A stretch of DNA of 64,000 nucleotides, taken from contig CM041085.1 in assembly GCA_023079485.1 (NCBI GenBank), positions 27,389,121 to 27,453,120 of the forward strand, written 5' to 3'. The notes beneath the pieces were generated by a model. The model was not told where the DNA came from, did no database searches, and saw only the letters and a program-made list of their open reading frames with translations. Both the position numbers and the translations under genes were made by a program. Shown piece after piece: positions 50,201 to 61,313 of the stretch. Origin of the DNA: Archilochus colubris. Its lineage: Eukaryota > Chordata > Aves > Apodiformes > Trochilidae. Each line of letters begins with the position of its first letter. Position 1 is the first letter of the stretch.

Positions 50201-50836
50201 GGAGGCCTCAAAGGCTGCTGAGGAAGTCGGGGGAAAGGATGAGTTTGCCTCGGTTGATGAGTGCTGGGTTAATGATCAGTTAATGAGGCTGGACATCCAT
50301 AAATCCATGGGTCCTGATGGGATGCACCCACGGGTGCTGAGGGAACTGGCAGATGTCATTGGTAGGCTGCTCTCCATCATCTTTGGTAAGTTCTTGGGAA
50401 CAGCAGAGGTGCCTGAGGACTGGAGGAAAGCAAATGTCACTCCAGTCTTCAAGAAAGGCAAGAAAAAGGACCCGGGTAACCACAGACTGGTCAGGATCAC
50501 CTCCATCCCTGGAAAGGTGATGGAACAATTCATTCTTGGTGCTGTCAAGCCAAGCCTTTCTCAGGGGTGACTAACAATAGGACAAGGGGCAATGGTTATA
50601 AACTGGAGCATAGGCATCTCCGTATAAATATTAGGAAGATTTTTTTCACTGTGAGGGTGACAGGGCACTGTAAGATGCTGGAGGTTGTGGAGTCTCCTTC
50701 TCTGAAGACATTCAAAGCCCACCTGGATGTGTTCCTGTGTGACCTGCTGTAGCTGACCCTGCTCTGTCAGGAGGGGCTGGCCTAGGTGATGTCCCGAGCT
50801 CCCTTTGAACGCCCAACTTTCTATGATTCTATGATA
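50201..50836 (+). mobile_element. CR1 LINE, 5'-truncated and internally deleted, plus strand
   Basis: From about 50201 the sequence follows the CR1 region just before and within the reverse transcriptase (GGACATCCATAAATCCATGG, then GATGGGATGCACCC). At about 50550-50570 it jumps to the end of ORF2 (AATAGGACAAGGGGCAATGG) and continues to the tail and terminal repeat TATGATTCTATGAT at 50836. Well over 1 kb of reverse-transcriptase sequence is absent. The two halves are similarly preserved and in consensus order, so an internal deletion is more likely than two insertions. Confidence 0.93.
50283..50752 (+). pseudogene. CR1 ORF2 remnant with central deletion
   Basis: The first part (50283-50545) encodes early reverse transcriptase, recognisable by IHKSMGPDGMHPRVLRELAD, EVPEDWRKANVTPVFKKGKK and KDPGNHR. 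The second part (about 50567-50752) encodes the C-terminus, with NNRTRGNGYKLEHRHLRINI, FFTVRVTGH and VVESPSLKTFKAHLD. It ends at the natural stop after CDLL. The two parts are in different frames. The catalytic motifs of the palm, including the YLDF-type and FADD motifs, are deleted, so no activity is possible. Confidence 0.9.
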
Positions 50837-50853
50837 ATTACGGCCTTGCTGTT

Positions 50854-50886
50854 AAAAAAAAAAAAAACCTGCTCAAAAAAAAAAAA
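50854..50886. repeat. Two A-runs just 3' of a CR1
   Basis: Fourteen A residues (50854-50867), then CCTGCTC, then twelve A residues (50875-50886). They start 18 bases beyond the CR1 terminal repeat. CR1 does not normally add poly(A), so they probably belong to the target site. Confidence 0.8.
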
Positions 50887-52588
50887 GTATCAGAAAATAC
50901 TTATAAAATGTAATTAATAGCTTTATTTTTAGTAGTTAATTGTATTAAGTTTTACTAGATGTGCTCATTCCTCAGAAATTCAGCTAAGTGGGGAGAGGAA
51001 GAGGCAATAATTATTACCTGTTCTGCACAGCCACACACGCTCATTTATTGTTTCCCCTGTGGTTTGGGTTTGCTCCCTTGCAGGCGCTGTGTGAAGCAGC
51101 ATGACAGAAAGGAGTTAGCAGCAAGCAAGATCTTGCTCTTTTATGAATGATCTCTCTCCTTCCTCTTAACCTCTTCCCACAGCAGGGAGCCCAGGTTGCT
51201 AAATGCATCACCTGCTGTGGCTTGTCACTGGCTGCTGTCAGCCTTTTTTAATGACACAGTTTCCACCCAACAGAGCTACCACCCTGTCATAATTTCTAGT
51301 AGTGCATTAGTGTCTCATTACAGAGTGACCACCATGGAACTAATTGAAACACAAGGGACACAGAGCCCCAGTTTTACCGTGGTAGGTGAGGACGGATCCA
51401 TCACCCAGCCATTACCCCTTACAGACAGTTCTAAGCTGTGATGAAGCTTCTGATTGTGATTTAAGGTCAGGCTATGCTTACAGCTGCTCTTCACTGTACC
51501 AGGAAGGACAGACAGCTCAAGGCTGGAGATTTCTGGGCAGCTAATGGCCTGTGGAGGAGCAATGAGCTTCTGAGAGGTCCCCATGGAAAGTGGCTCCTCA
51601 GTGGGTGGATAGGGATGTCTGGGGGGCAATAACTCTGTACAGCATAGGGAAGATCATTTCAGGGAAAGGCTCTGTAAACTCAGCTTGCTCAGGTATTTTA
51701 TAATCTAGTTTGATGCATCTTAACTGAGGACTACCTCCCCTCAGATGAGCCATGCCAGGAGACAGCATGGCTACTTCTAACCATAATCTCCATTAATACC
51801 ATAATTTATTTCACCACCTGCCACCATCTGGAATTACGATTACACGAGTTTTATGATGAGCAGTCTCCTTGCTGATGAAGCCCACACCAGCCAAGAGAAC
51901 TTCAGCAAAAGGAGGAGGATATTTTATCTGAAGTTTGATTCACAGAGATCCTCTTCCTCTGAGCTACTCTTTACTTACACAGCCTGAATTTTCGGAGTCC
52001 TGTGAGAAGGGCAACTGGTTTTCCAAAAGGCTACAAGACACTCACTGTTCAGATCCACTTGTGGGCTTCATACAGCCTTGATCAACTCTGCTGCAGCCAC
52101 AACCAGGAAATATAACCGAAATGGCATCACACAGGCTTACTACTCTTAAAGAACAGTAGTCCACAGAGACTGAATCATCACAGGTGGCACCAAAGTGATG
52201 TGAATTCAACACCACAAGCCCAGTGTTCTCTATCTAAATAAGCTTTCCTGCCAAACTACTCTTAAAAAGCCATGGCTATCAGACTTTAATTGCTTTCTTG
52301 TTTATTTTTTCTAGACTAAGCCATGTGATAGATTTTGATGTCCGAATTGCTGTTCACTATCTCTTTTCTGATTAAATAAGAAAGAAAAGAAGTTCAAACT
52401 CAAGTAAACCTGTTTGTTTTGAGAACAAAACGTAACAGTACTTTTGACCATATTTTATTCTAGTTTTGTGAAAATGGAACAAAGTCCTTTGAAGTAACTT
52501 TTCAAACTTTTCAGCAGTACAGAGAGAGAACTCTATGCCAAGAAAAACTTCCTTCTTATCAGGTCCTTTCCACAGTAACAGTTTTATT

Positions 52589-52611
52589 AAAAAAAAAAAA
52601 AAAAAAAAAAA
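52589..52611. repeat. A23 homopolymer
   Basis: Twenty-three uninterrupted A residues. The sequence to the left shows no processed-gene features I recognise, so it is listed as a simple repeat and not as a retrocopy tail. The exact length may be a sequencing approximation. Confidence 0.85.
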
Positions 52612-55600
52612 GGGCCAGTTAAAATTACAACTGGAAATAAAGCAGTTTAAAAATATCTAATTTCTCTGTTCTCAAGACACAGATATATCCCCTCAACCCA
52701 CAATCTAAAGCTTTCTTCACATAAGGCTATTAAGACAGAAAACAATCTCTAGCTAAAGGAAGGGCTTACAAATTTAAAATTGTAAGTTTTACCAGAAACA
52801 ATTTGAGTCTTTTAAATTGCTGTGAACACTTAATTTCAAAGCAAGAAAAACAAAACTGGAAGAACTTTGCAAATATTAGCATGGTTTCAATTTTCCAGTT
52901 TCTCTACTGGGAAGAGAAGCAAGAACTACATGATTAACTGATCTAAATGCTTGGGCTATTCTTATCAACATCTTCCTCCAAACACAGGGACTTTAAGATG
53001 CTAAAAAACACTCTCAAAAATCTGTATTTTTCTCATTGTAAATTTGACCATTAGGCCACAAGCTTGTAATTCATAACAACAGATTTTGGGCAGAATCTAT
53101 TGAACTCACTAAAGCTTCATTTGGTGTCAGTAAAAACTGTATTATCCTGCCAAAACAAAGGGCAGTCACTTTTTAAAACACAGCATTTTCTCCTTTGAAG
53201 AAAAACCACTCCATGACCCATATACATACTGCTAGCACGAACTGGACTTCAGAGTAAACCAAACCACTCTCTGTAAATAGCAAAACAGAGGTGACCTTAT
53301 TGTGGAATAACTACCTGTGGTATCAGCTCTAGGTATTTACTTCAAGCCTACAACAAATTCTCAGACTTCACAGACAGGCTAAAATTCATCCTCCAAATAC
53401 CTATGTACTCATGATTTGAAAACAAGATAAATTGCCCACAGTTTCCATGGCAGCTTGCCTCAGTGGCTGATTGCTTTCTTATCTCTTTCTGTCCAATGTC
53501 CACCTCAGAGCCACTGAATATGGCTTCCAGGTACTGGCCTCTGTTCTACCTTTTCCTCGTCATTTTATCCACAGTTACCATCCATCAGTGTCCTCAGACT
53601 TCCCCTCCACATCTGATCTTCTCACTAGGGCTGAGCTTCAGGATTTCACCATGACAAGGCATCTTGTCAAACCCCAAGTTTGTGGCCCTCATCTGAATTT
53701 TTGCAAGTTTTTAAGTTTGCTTGGGGCTTTTTTGTTAAACTGCACACAGAGCCATGAACATACTGCACACTTTTGATGTGTCCTATACATCTCAGCTCTC
53801 CAGTTTTCCCCTTTTCATGCACAGGAATGATACTACCAGCTTTTTGTAATAGGGCCTCATATCTCAAAGCCATCACAAAAAAACTGCTTCCACATCACGT
53901 TGCTGGTGCTGAGCCCAAATGGACTGCAGTAAAGAAACTCCCCAAAACTCCCCCCAAAGCACTTACTGCCCTCCTGCAGGGATAACATCATTCAAAGATC
54001 TCTTCAGTGGCAGAGGTAAGCCCTACCAAAATTGGTAAATCTTGGTTTAAAAAAATGACCAGCATAAAACAGCCTGGATATACTAGCAGGTTTGAAAACC
54101 TAAGGATCATAACAAGCCCATAGCATGCAAAATATTGCTTGGAACCAGCAAGAAGATTTAGTTGGATCAGACAGCCCCTTGCCCTTCATCATGAGCCACA
54201 GCATTGAGATATTGCAAATAGTCAGAGCTGAGCAACCCCTTGTTTTCTAGCTCTGCAGACCTAAACCAGCTTGGGTCACCACAGCTGTGGCATGGACCAG
54301 TGATGCACCTTTATCTCCCTGCCAGACCCATGTAGGTAGTGATTAGTGGGTTCAGGTGGCTGTTGTGAGATTGCAGATAGTGCCTTTGCCAAGCTCTTGC
54401 TTTGTTGTATGGACTCAAAACTACCAAGGGAATGAACGACTCTGTCATGGAATCTAAATAAAACCTGCCCCTCTCTGCATGCAGGAGATGTATCTACCAC
54501 AAGCAGCAGGGCTTTACTCTAGAAGAGCTCAGTGTTTGAGGAGAGAAGGGGAAACCAGGCTTAAAAGCAAAATCCAGCATTGCTGGTTAGAGACACCTGA
54601 ACACAAGTACATAGAGCAGGAACCAGAGACTGGTACCGTGGAGAATTTAGCTGCTCTCCCTGCTGCTCTCCTTGGTTTCCATGCAGTTACCTCCAGGTTC
54701 CCAATACCCCAACCTAGAAATATATAATAATAATTAAAAAAACAACAAAGTTTTGTTATACTGCAAGAGGTATAGAAAGCACAACTTGATGGCATTTTTC
54801 TAAGTTAGGCTGTAAATGCACTATTCCTGTCCACCAACACTGGCCAGCATCTCACTCTGCAGTGGCACAGCACAGCCTGCTCCAACCCTGGCTTGTGCAC
54901 AGCAAATCCTTCCAGTCTTGTATGATTATCCTGTTTCACAAAGCAGCTTTCCCTCTGCTTCACATGAGAAATCAGACAAGCCCAGCCAAGCTACAGTGGT
55001 GTGAGAGGCAGGCATGAGGGGGATGCTGCAGGGGTGGCAGATGTCCCTTGAAATTCCACACAACCCTTCACCTGGGATCCCTAATCCTGCCAGAGTCAAT
55101 TTGCTGTCAATTTTCCACAGGGCTTAAGTATCAAGAGAGAATTGGTTTATCATGGGAAACACTTCCTCTCCAAAGCTGTTTAATTATTTTTGCATATGCT
55201 GGGCAGGCGTGAAATGTGTGCAGGAGTGATTTATGGGGAGGGAAGCCAGAGAAATGGAAGAACAACACAGAGACCAGCCCAGCTCATCTCCATCACAATG
55301 CACAACTGCTCCATACAGACTCTAGTAATGGTCTATGCCATTTTTTTTTCTGCCACTATCTGTGACTATAGATTGTAAAGCTTCACTTGAGAATAACATT
55401 AATTCCTCTTCCCATTCCTCCATCAAGGAGCAGCATGCACACACAGAGGAATCTCAGCCTGAATGTCATGTCTGGAACCACAGGGATTAATCTTCTCCCT
55501 CTTCACTGCTGATTCATTGTGTGAGTTTGGTCAACTTGCAGGTGGCCTGATTTCCAGAATCAGTGTTTCCAAAACACAGGTCATTAACAGTTAGCAGGAA

Positions 55601-57081
55601 GAATGTTTAAATACCAGTGCTCACAGCAGAGTTACAATGCTTAAAGTACTGTTAGTAAGACTTCTGCAATCCCTTCGGAAAAAGCAAGATATTGATCTCA
55701 TTGCCATCATTGCAGCTTGAGATGCCCCTTCTCATGCAAGTGTTTGGTATGCAATGCTGCTACTCACAATAGTATTTGATGAAATTATTCCAGCTCCAGG
55801 CTAAATTCCTTCTCAAAACCAGAAACAGAGAAAGAGTCACACCAGAAGAACCAGATGAGTTTCCTAAGCACCAGTCTGGCAGCTATTCTGGGTGGTCTCT
55901 TGCACTCTTTCAGAAAAAGCATTTAAAAGCCTGAGTGTTAAAACCAGATGTCATAACTTTGAGAAAAGCATACCTCCTTTCCCAGAATGGCCTGCCTGGT
56001 CTTCACATCCACCAGGAAAGGAGTAGGAGTATTTCTGAGCCTCAGCATTTGCAAAATCAGGTTTCAGCCTGGATACATAATAAAGCTCCAAACTGGATAC
56101 GCAGTTAAAATCTGGGGTAGACAGGTGTCCTTTCCACAGCACAGGAGACATGTGGTTGAACTTGTTTTCTTGAAATTCATTATTGCTTAGTTTTCTTATA
56201 TAGCCCATACCAATTTACTAATGGTTTTGTATTGACTTAGGGAGGTTTATCAGCCACTGCACAGCTAAATTGATTAAATTTCTTCCCTTACAGCATCATA
56301 TCAAATCTGAGCAAATGACTTAAGAGTTCTAACATTTCTGTAAAGAGACAGTAGTAAAATTGTCTGGAGAAGAATGAACTTTCTAAGTGGTAGTATGGTA
56401 AAATCTACCCTCTGGTAAATAAGAAAATAATTGAAAATTGCACAGAGTCATGGGTGGTCCAGCTGTCCCATGGCCTCATGTGGCCAAAGACCCAATCTTT
56501 AGTAAGAGCAACACTAGCTACGACATCATAGAGGAATTCAAATTTGCACAGTGTTTTATAAATGCCAAAACAGTGTTAACAATGAGTGCAAGGCTTGTCT
56601 TCACTCCCCAGCTTCTCCATTAACATCCCCAGTACATTATTAATCTGCCATCTTATCCTGCCTGGAGGCTGAAGAATATCTTGAATATTCTTGACTCCTC
56701 CCTGTTCAAAATAGAAATAAGAGGCTCTCAGTTACCACCCTGAAATTTGCAAAGGAATTTCTTTAATGAGTCTAAGGAAATAACAGTTTTCCCACTGAAA
56801 ATTTAATGTATGGAAAATCTAGACCACTTCTCCATGAAAAGAAAGAAAAAATAAACCAAAACTCACTGATTCAGCAGGAAATGCCTTGTTAAAACAACAA
56901 AAAAAAAATCCCAAGAATATTGTTAGTAATTGATGATCTACATTTCTAAGTAAGAGATTCCAGGGCTCCCACCATTATGGAAATCACATGGAGAAACAGA
57001 GCCTCTTTCAACATAATTAGTTTGAATTAGTTATTGTGTCCACTTCAGATTCTTTCAATCACATTTTTATTCCATTCAGGC

Positions 57082-57123
57082 TAAAAGGAAAAAAAGAAAC
57101 AAAAAAAATGAAACAAACAAAAC
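57082..57123. repeat. A-rich CAAA tract
   Basis: About 40 A-dominated bases with GAAAC and ACAAAC words, resembling the tracts at 38.8 and 43.1 kb but shorter. Confidence 0.75.
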
Positions 57124-59785
57124 ATTTTATATTGGTATCCTTCCTCAGAGCAGCTTGCCATTCCTTGCTCCTGAAATGAAGCAAGCAGTTGTTTCACAAT
57201 TTCGTGTCTCTCTTAGTAATGCTGTTATAAATAAGGAGAAATCAACCCTGAGGCAAAAGACAGTATTAGTTTCTCTCATATCTTTACCATCAGAATAATT
57301 GGCTGCACTGTAAACTTGACTCCATATGATTTTGCTATTTGTCACTGCTATGGCAGGTTACAATTAGTTTCTCCCATCCCCTCTCTCTGTCCCTTTGTCC
57401 TACAGGTTCCTTCCACCTGGGCTTCTGCCATCACCATGTCCTACTGAAGTCTGACACAATGCTGATAAAATTCACTCCTTCTTTTGTTTTGTCTCATCTC
57501 TTACTGTATTGTATAATAACATAACTTGTGATGAGGTACTTTAAGAGGGAGAGGCAATGACCAGAAAAAGCTGAGATGTCTGAGCCAATCTGGCAGGATG
57601 AGGCTGAACAAATGTGGGGAAGAAGGGAAAGATGGAACAAGCAGCCCCATTTCTACATGAAAAGTGCCCTTTTCCTTTCTGTCAGACCATCACAAAGACA
57701 TCAACTGACTACAGGTCTGAAAAGAAAGCAAACCCCAGCAGCATACCTTGGATAATCAAGGGAATATGAGGAAAGGTGGTATTACCTGACATGGGAAGCC
57801 CACCACTGCAAGGGCCAAATGAATTTATGATGGCAAATAAAGCAGCAGTGGTTTGGTGAAGCAAAGAGAGAGCAGAGAAGGTCAGTGCCACAGAAACAGA
57901 AGGATAACTGGGAAAGCTGAACAACAGTGATGTGATTTAACATGGTGAGGGCACCTCCAGGGGGCCACTGATCATTGTAAGAAGAAAAAGTCTAGCTTTC
58001 TTCCAAACTTCTCATCTTCTCCACTTACAGCTTACACCCCCCTGCACTCCTAAATAGCATGGGACTTTTATCATTTTAACTTGGAGGCAGGTGGGAAAAG
58101 GGATTTTAGAGGTGGGCCTGAGCAGCAGGCAGGTCCAGGGTATCATTCTGCTGGACACTGACAGCAATGAGTTAAGCCTCTGTCTGAAGAACAGCTGCAG
58201 CAATCAGCTTGGCTGACATCATAGTCAAGGTCTGTGTGTACAGGAAGATTCACAGTGCTGAGCTCCTCGGTTGTTTTTAGCATCGCTGGGACTTACAGTG
58301 CAGAAGTGTCTTTTTTGTGAAGAAAAAAAGAAAAAAACTAAAATGTGTGCAAGGGTTTGTTAGATACAGCTGGGAACAGGAATTTGTGGGTGGAAAGAGA
58401 GATTTCAGTTCTGATTCTTGTTCTGAAGGGGGCTCAGGTTTCAGAGCCACCGAGCAAGAAAACTGGACTCTTGAACACATCCCTACAACCTGAATGTGTG
58501 CAAAACTGGTTTTGAAATGGAAGGCTGAAGAGAAAGGAGAAAGAGGCCAGATTATCATCACTCCACTGAGCCCAGCAGAGAAGAGCAGGAGTGAATACTG
58601 CTGTACTCTGTGACCTGTATTTTCAGCGTCCCTTTATTTATTAACAGCCTTCCAAAAATAAATCCTCTGCTGGCTTTGCTGCAGAGCAGCAACACGGGCC
58701 CTTTGAAATTTGCTGCATTTCGGACGTGCCAGTACAGCAAACAAGTACACTACCAGAGACAGGACTGGAGGTGGGCAAGTCAGTAATCACCATGGTGTGC
58801 CCATGCCTGAAATCTCCACTGCAGATATCTGGGGAAACTTTTCCAGGAGAGGAGATGCCACAGGGGCTCATTTTAGCCCACAGAAAAGAGCAATTGTGTG
58901 GATTAAGCACAGCCTCTGCAAGGATTATGTTCCTTACAAGTATATGGGTTTTATTCCTCTCAAGGTAGGCTCACTCAGTGCTCCTCCATAAGATACATTA
59001 GCCAATACCCCTGTATTCACTTATTGAAGTGTGGAAGGAAAATCTATCAAGGCTCTTGAAATGGATAACAGCAGTCTGTGTTCAGCTGGATTTGAATCCA
59101 GAGTAAAAATAAGCAGATCACTACAGAGATTTATGGAATCTTAGGGTCTTAGGTTCACCCTTTTGAACAGCTTGAAATTCTGGTCCCACAGAAAATATTA
59201 ACACCATCAGTGTTACAATATAAACAATATAAAGACTGAGGCACTATCCATGCTGTAAATAAGTACCACTTACTCCATCCTCCTTGCCATCATATCTAAA
59301 CAGTGGAGTGCTGTCAAATAGGAATATTCAGTGCCTTGAATTAAGGTCAGTATCTTTTCGAATAATGAGATCAATACCTGGCCCAGCTGGCAGAAGAAGG
59401 CATAAGACCAAGCCCTAACTACAGCAGCAAGACACTCACTGAAGACTGTGGTCTTTGCAGGTACACCAGGGGCCAGACAAGGCCCAGGAGCAATGAACCA
59501 CAAATGAGTAATTATCTAAAGTGACAAAGGGAGGTGTAAAGAAAGACTGGGACATCAAGTTTCTTAGTTTCTCTCTAAGCTCTTTCTGCCACTCTTGTGG
59601 TATGATCACCTCACACCTATGGGAGATAAGAAAGAAATATGGCCCTTTTCAGCAGCTCTGTACCTGTCTACATCAGATGACTCACAGACCCCTCAGCAGG
59701 GAAAAATTTAGTCAAGCTAGGACAACGTGTTACTCACTGGTGTTGCTCTCCACAGCTCTCCCTCTCATCCAATTTCTTACTGGAT

Positions 59786-61313
59786 GAGGGGGGTGACATA
59801 GTAACAAAAGATAAGGAAAAGGATGAGGTACTTCTTTGCCTCAGTCTTTACAAAATGACTGGCTGCCTTCAAGGCAACTGGGCTTCCGAGTTAATAGACA
59901 GGGATGGGGAGCAGAATACTGCTCCTGTAATCCAGGAAGAAGTAGTCAGTGACCTGCTGTGCCACTTAGATCCCAGCAAGTCTATGGTGCTGGATGAGAT
60001 TCATCCTAGGGTACTGAGGAAGATGGTAGAAGAACTGGCTCAGCCACTCACCATCATTTATCACTGGTCCTGGCTAACCAGGGAGGTCCCAGGTAACTGG
60101 AGGTTGGACAACGTGATGCCCATCCACAGGAAGGGCTGGAAGGAGGATCTGGGGAACCTGCCAGCCTGACCTGGGTGCCTGGCAAGGTTATAGAGCAGAT
60201 CATCCTGAGTGCCATCAAGTGTGATGCAGAAGACAGGCAGGGGATCAGGCCCAGCCTCTGTGGGTTTAGGAAAGAAAGGTGACCAAGCTCAGCTCCTTCT
60301 ATGACTGGGTGACCCACCTAGTGGATGAGGGGAAAGCTGTCGATGTGGTCTACCTTGACTTCAGCAAAGTTTTTGACACAGTCTCCCACAGCATTCTCCT
60401 GGAAAAGCTGGAAATCCACGTCTTGGGCAGGTGCACCCTTTGCTGGGTTAAAAAAGTCTGGATGACCAGGCACAGAGGGTGGTGGTGAATGGTGCTGCAT
60501 CCTGTTGGTGACCTCCAGGGATCAGTACTGGGCCCAGTCCTATTCCACATCCTTACTGACAACCTGGATGAGGGGATTGAGTCTACTCTTAGTAAATTCA
60601 GGAATGACAGCAGACTGGGCAGCAGTGTTGGTCTACTGGAGGGTAAGAAGATGCTCCAGAGGGACCTGGACAGGCTGGGTCAATGGGATGAGGCCAGTGT
60701 TGTGAAGTTCAACAAGAACAAGTGAACAATCCTAGACTTTGGCTACAATAACCCCATGCAGCACCACAGACTGGGGGAAGAGTGGCTGGAGAGCATCCCA
60801 GAGAGAGGGACCTGGGAGTACTGGTTGACAACCAGCTGAACATGAGCCAGCAGTGAGCCCAGCTGGCCTAGAAGGCCAATGGCATCCTGGCTTGTATCAG
60901 AATAGTGTGGCCAACAGGACTAGGGGTGGAATTCTCCCCTTGTACCTAGCACTGGTGAGGCCTTACCTGAGTTCTGTGTGCGGTTCTGGGCCCCTCATTT
61001 CAAGAAGGAGATTGAGGTGCTGGGGTGGGTCCAGAGGAGAGCAACGAGGCTGTGAAGAGACTGGGGGAAAGTCTTACAAGGAGGGCTAAGGTTGGATATC
61101 AGAAAGCACTTCCTCATGGAGAGGGTGATGAGGCACTGGAATGGACTGCCCAGGGAAGTGGTGGAGTCACCATCCCCGGGGGTGTTTAAGGAAAGGCTGG
61201 ATGTAGCACTTAGTGCCATGGTCTAGCTGATGTGGTGGTGTGAGGTCATATGCTGGACTTGACAATCTTAGAGGTGAAGATTTCCAGCCTCAGTAATTCT
61301 GTGATTCTGTGAT
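59786..61313 (+). mobile_element. CR1 LINE, longest plus-strand copy, 5'-truncated
   Basis: It starts near GGGTGACATAGTAACAAAAG, in the linker before the reverse transcriptase, and runs through reverse transcriptase, C-terminus and tail. It ends with ATTCTGTGATTCTGTGAT at 61296-61313. About 1.5 kb remains. A gap near 61060-61090 joins TCTTACAAGGAGG directly to AAGGTTGGATATCAGAAAGC, skipping roughly 200-250 bases of the expected C-terminal coding sequence. Frameshifts and stops show it is inactive. The tail belongs to a different CR1 subfamily from the copy at 50.2 kb. Confidence 0.94.
59855..61230 (+). pseudogene. CR1 ORF2 reverse transcriptase remnant
   Basis: Blocks in order are LDPSKSMVLDEIHPRVLRKM and REVPGNWR (59855-60169 frame), VDVVYLDFSKVFDTVSH (motif A, 60279-60488 frame), [20 protein letters not shown] (60489 frame), [15 protein letters not shown] (60853 frame) and the C-terminal tail. 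An extra base in the GTGGTGGTG stretch near 60477 produces the TGA at 60486-60488. The catalytic FADD box reads FRND (60597-60608), replacing the first catalytic Asp with Asn. At least three frame changes and a C-terminal deletion make it non-functional. Consensus comparison is from memory. Confidence 0.9.

Larger units (their letters stand above)
50887..59785. other. Unassigned non-coding DNA
   Basis: No exon, RNA gene or mobile element was recognised in about 8.9 kb. Frames remain near 100 codons or shorter, with no family motifs. An A23 run and a CAAA-type tract are listed separately. Confidence 0.55.

Noticed and set aside
52589..52611. A23 run as the tail of a processed pseudogene
   Set aside because: No spliced-gene sequence was recognised upstream and no flanking target duplication was evident.
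59088..59103. tRNA T-arm-like hairpin CTGGATTTGAATCCAG
   Set aside because: The loop has six bases instead of seven, the TTC signature is missing and no cloverleaf could be built around it.
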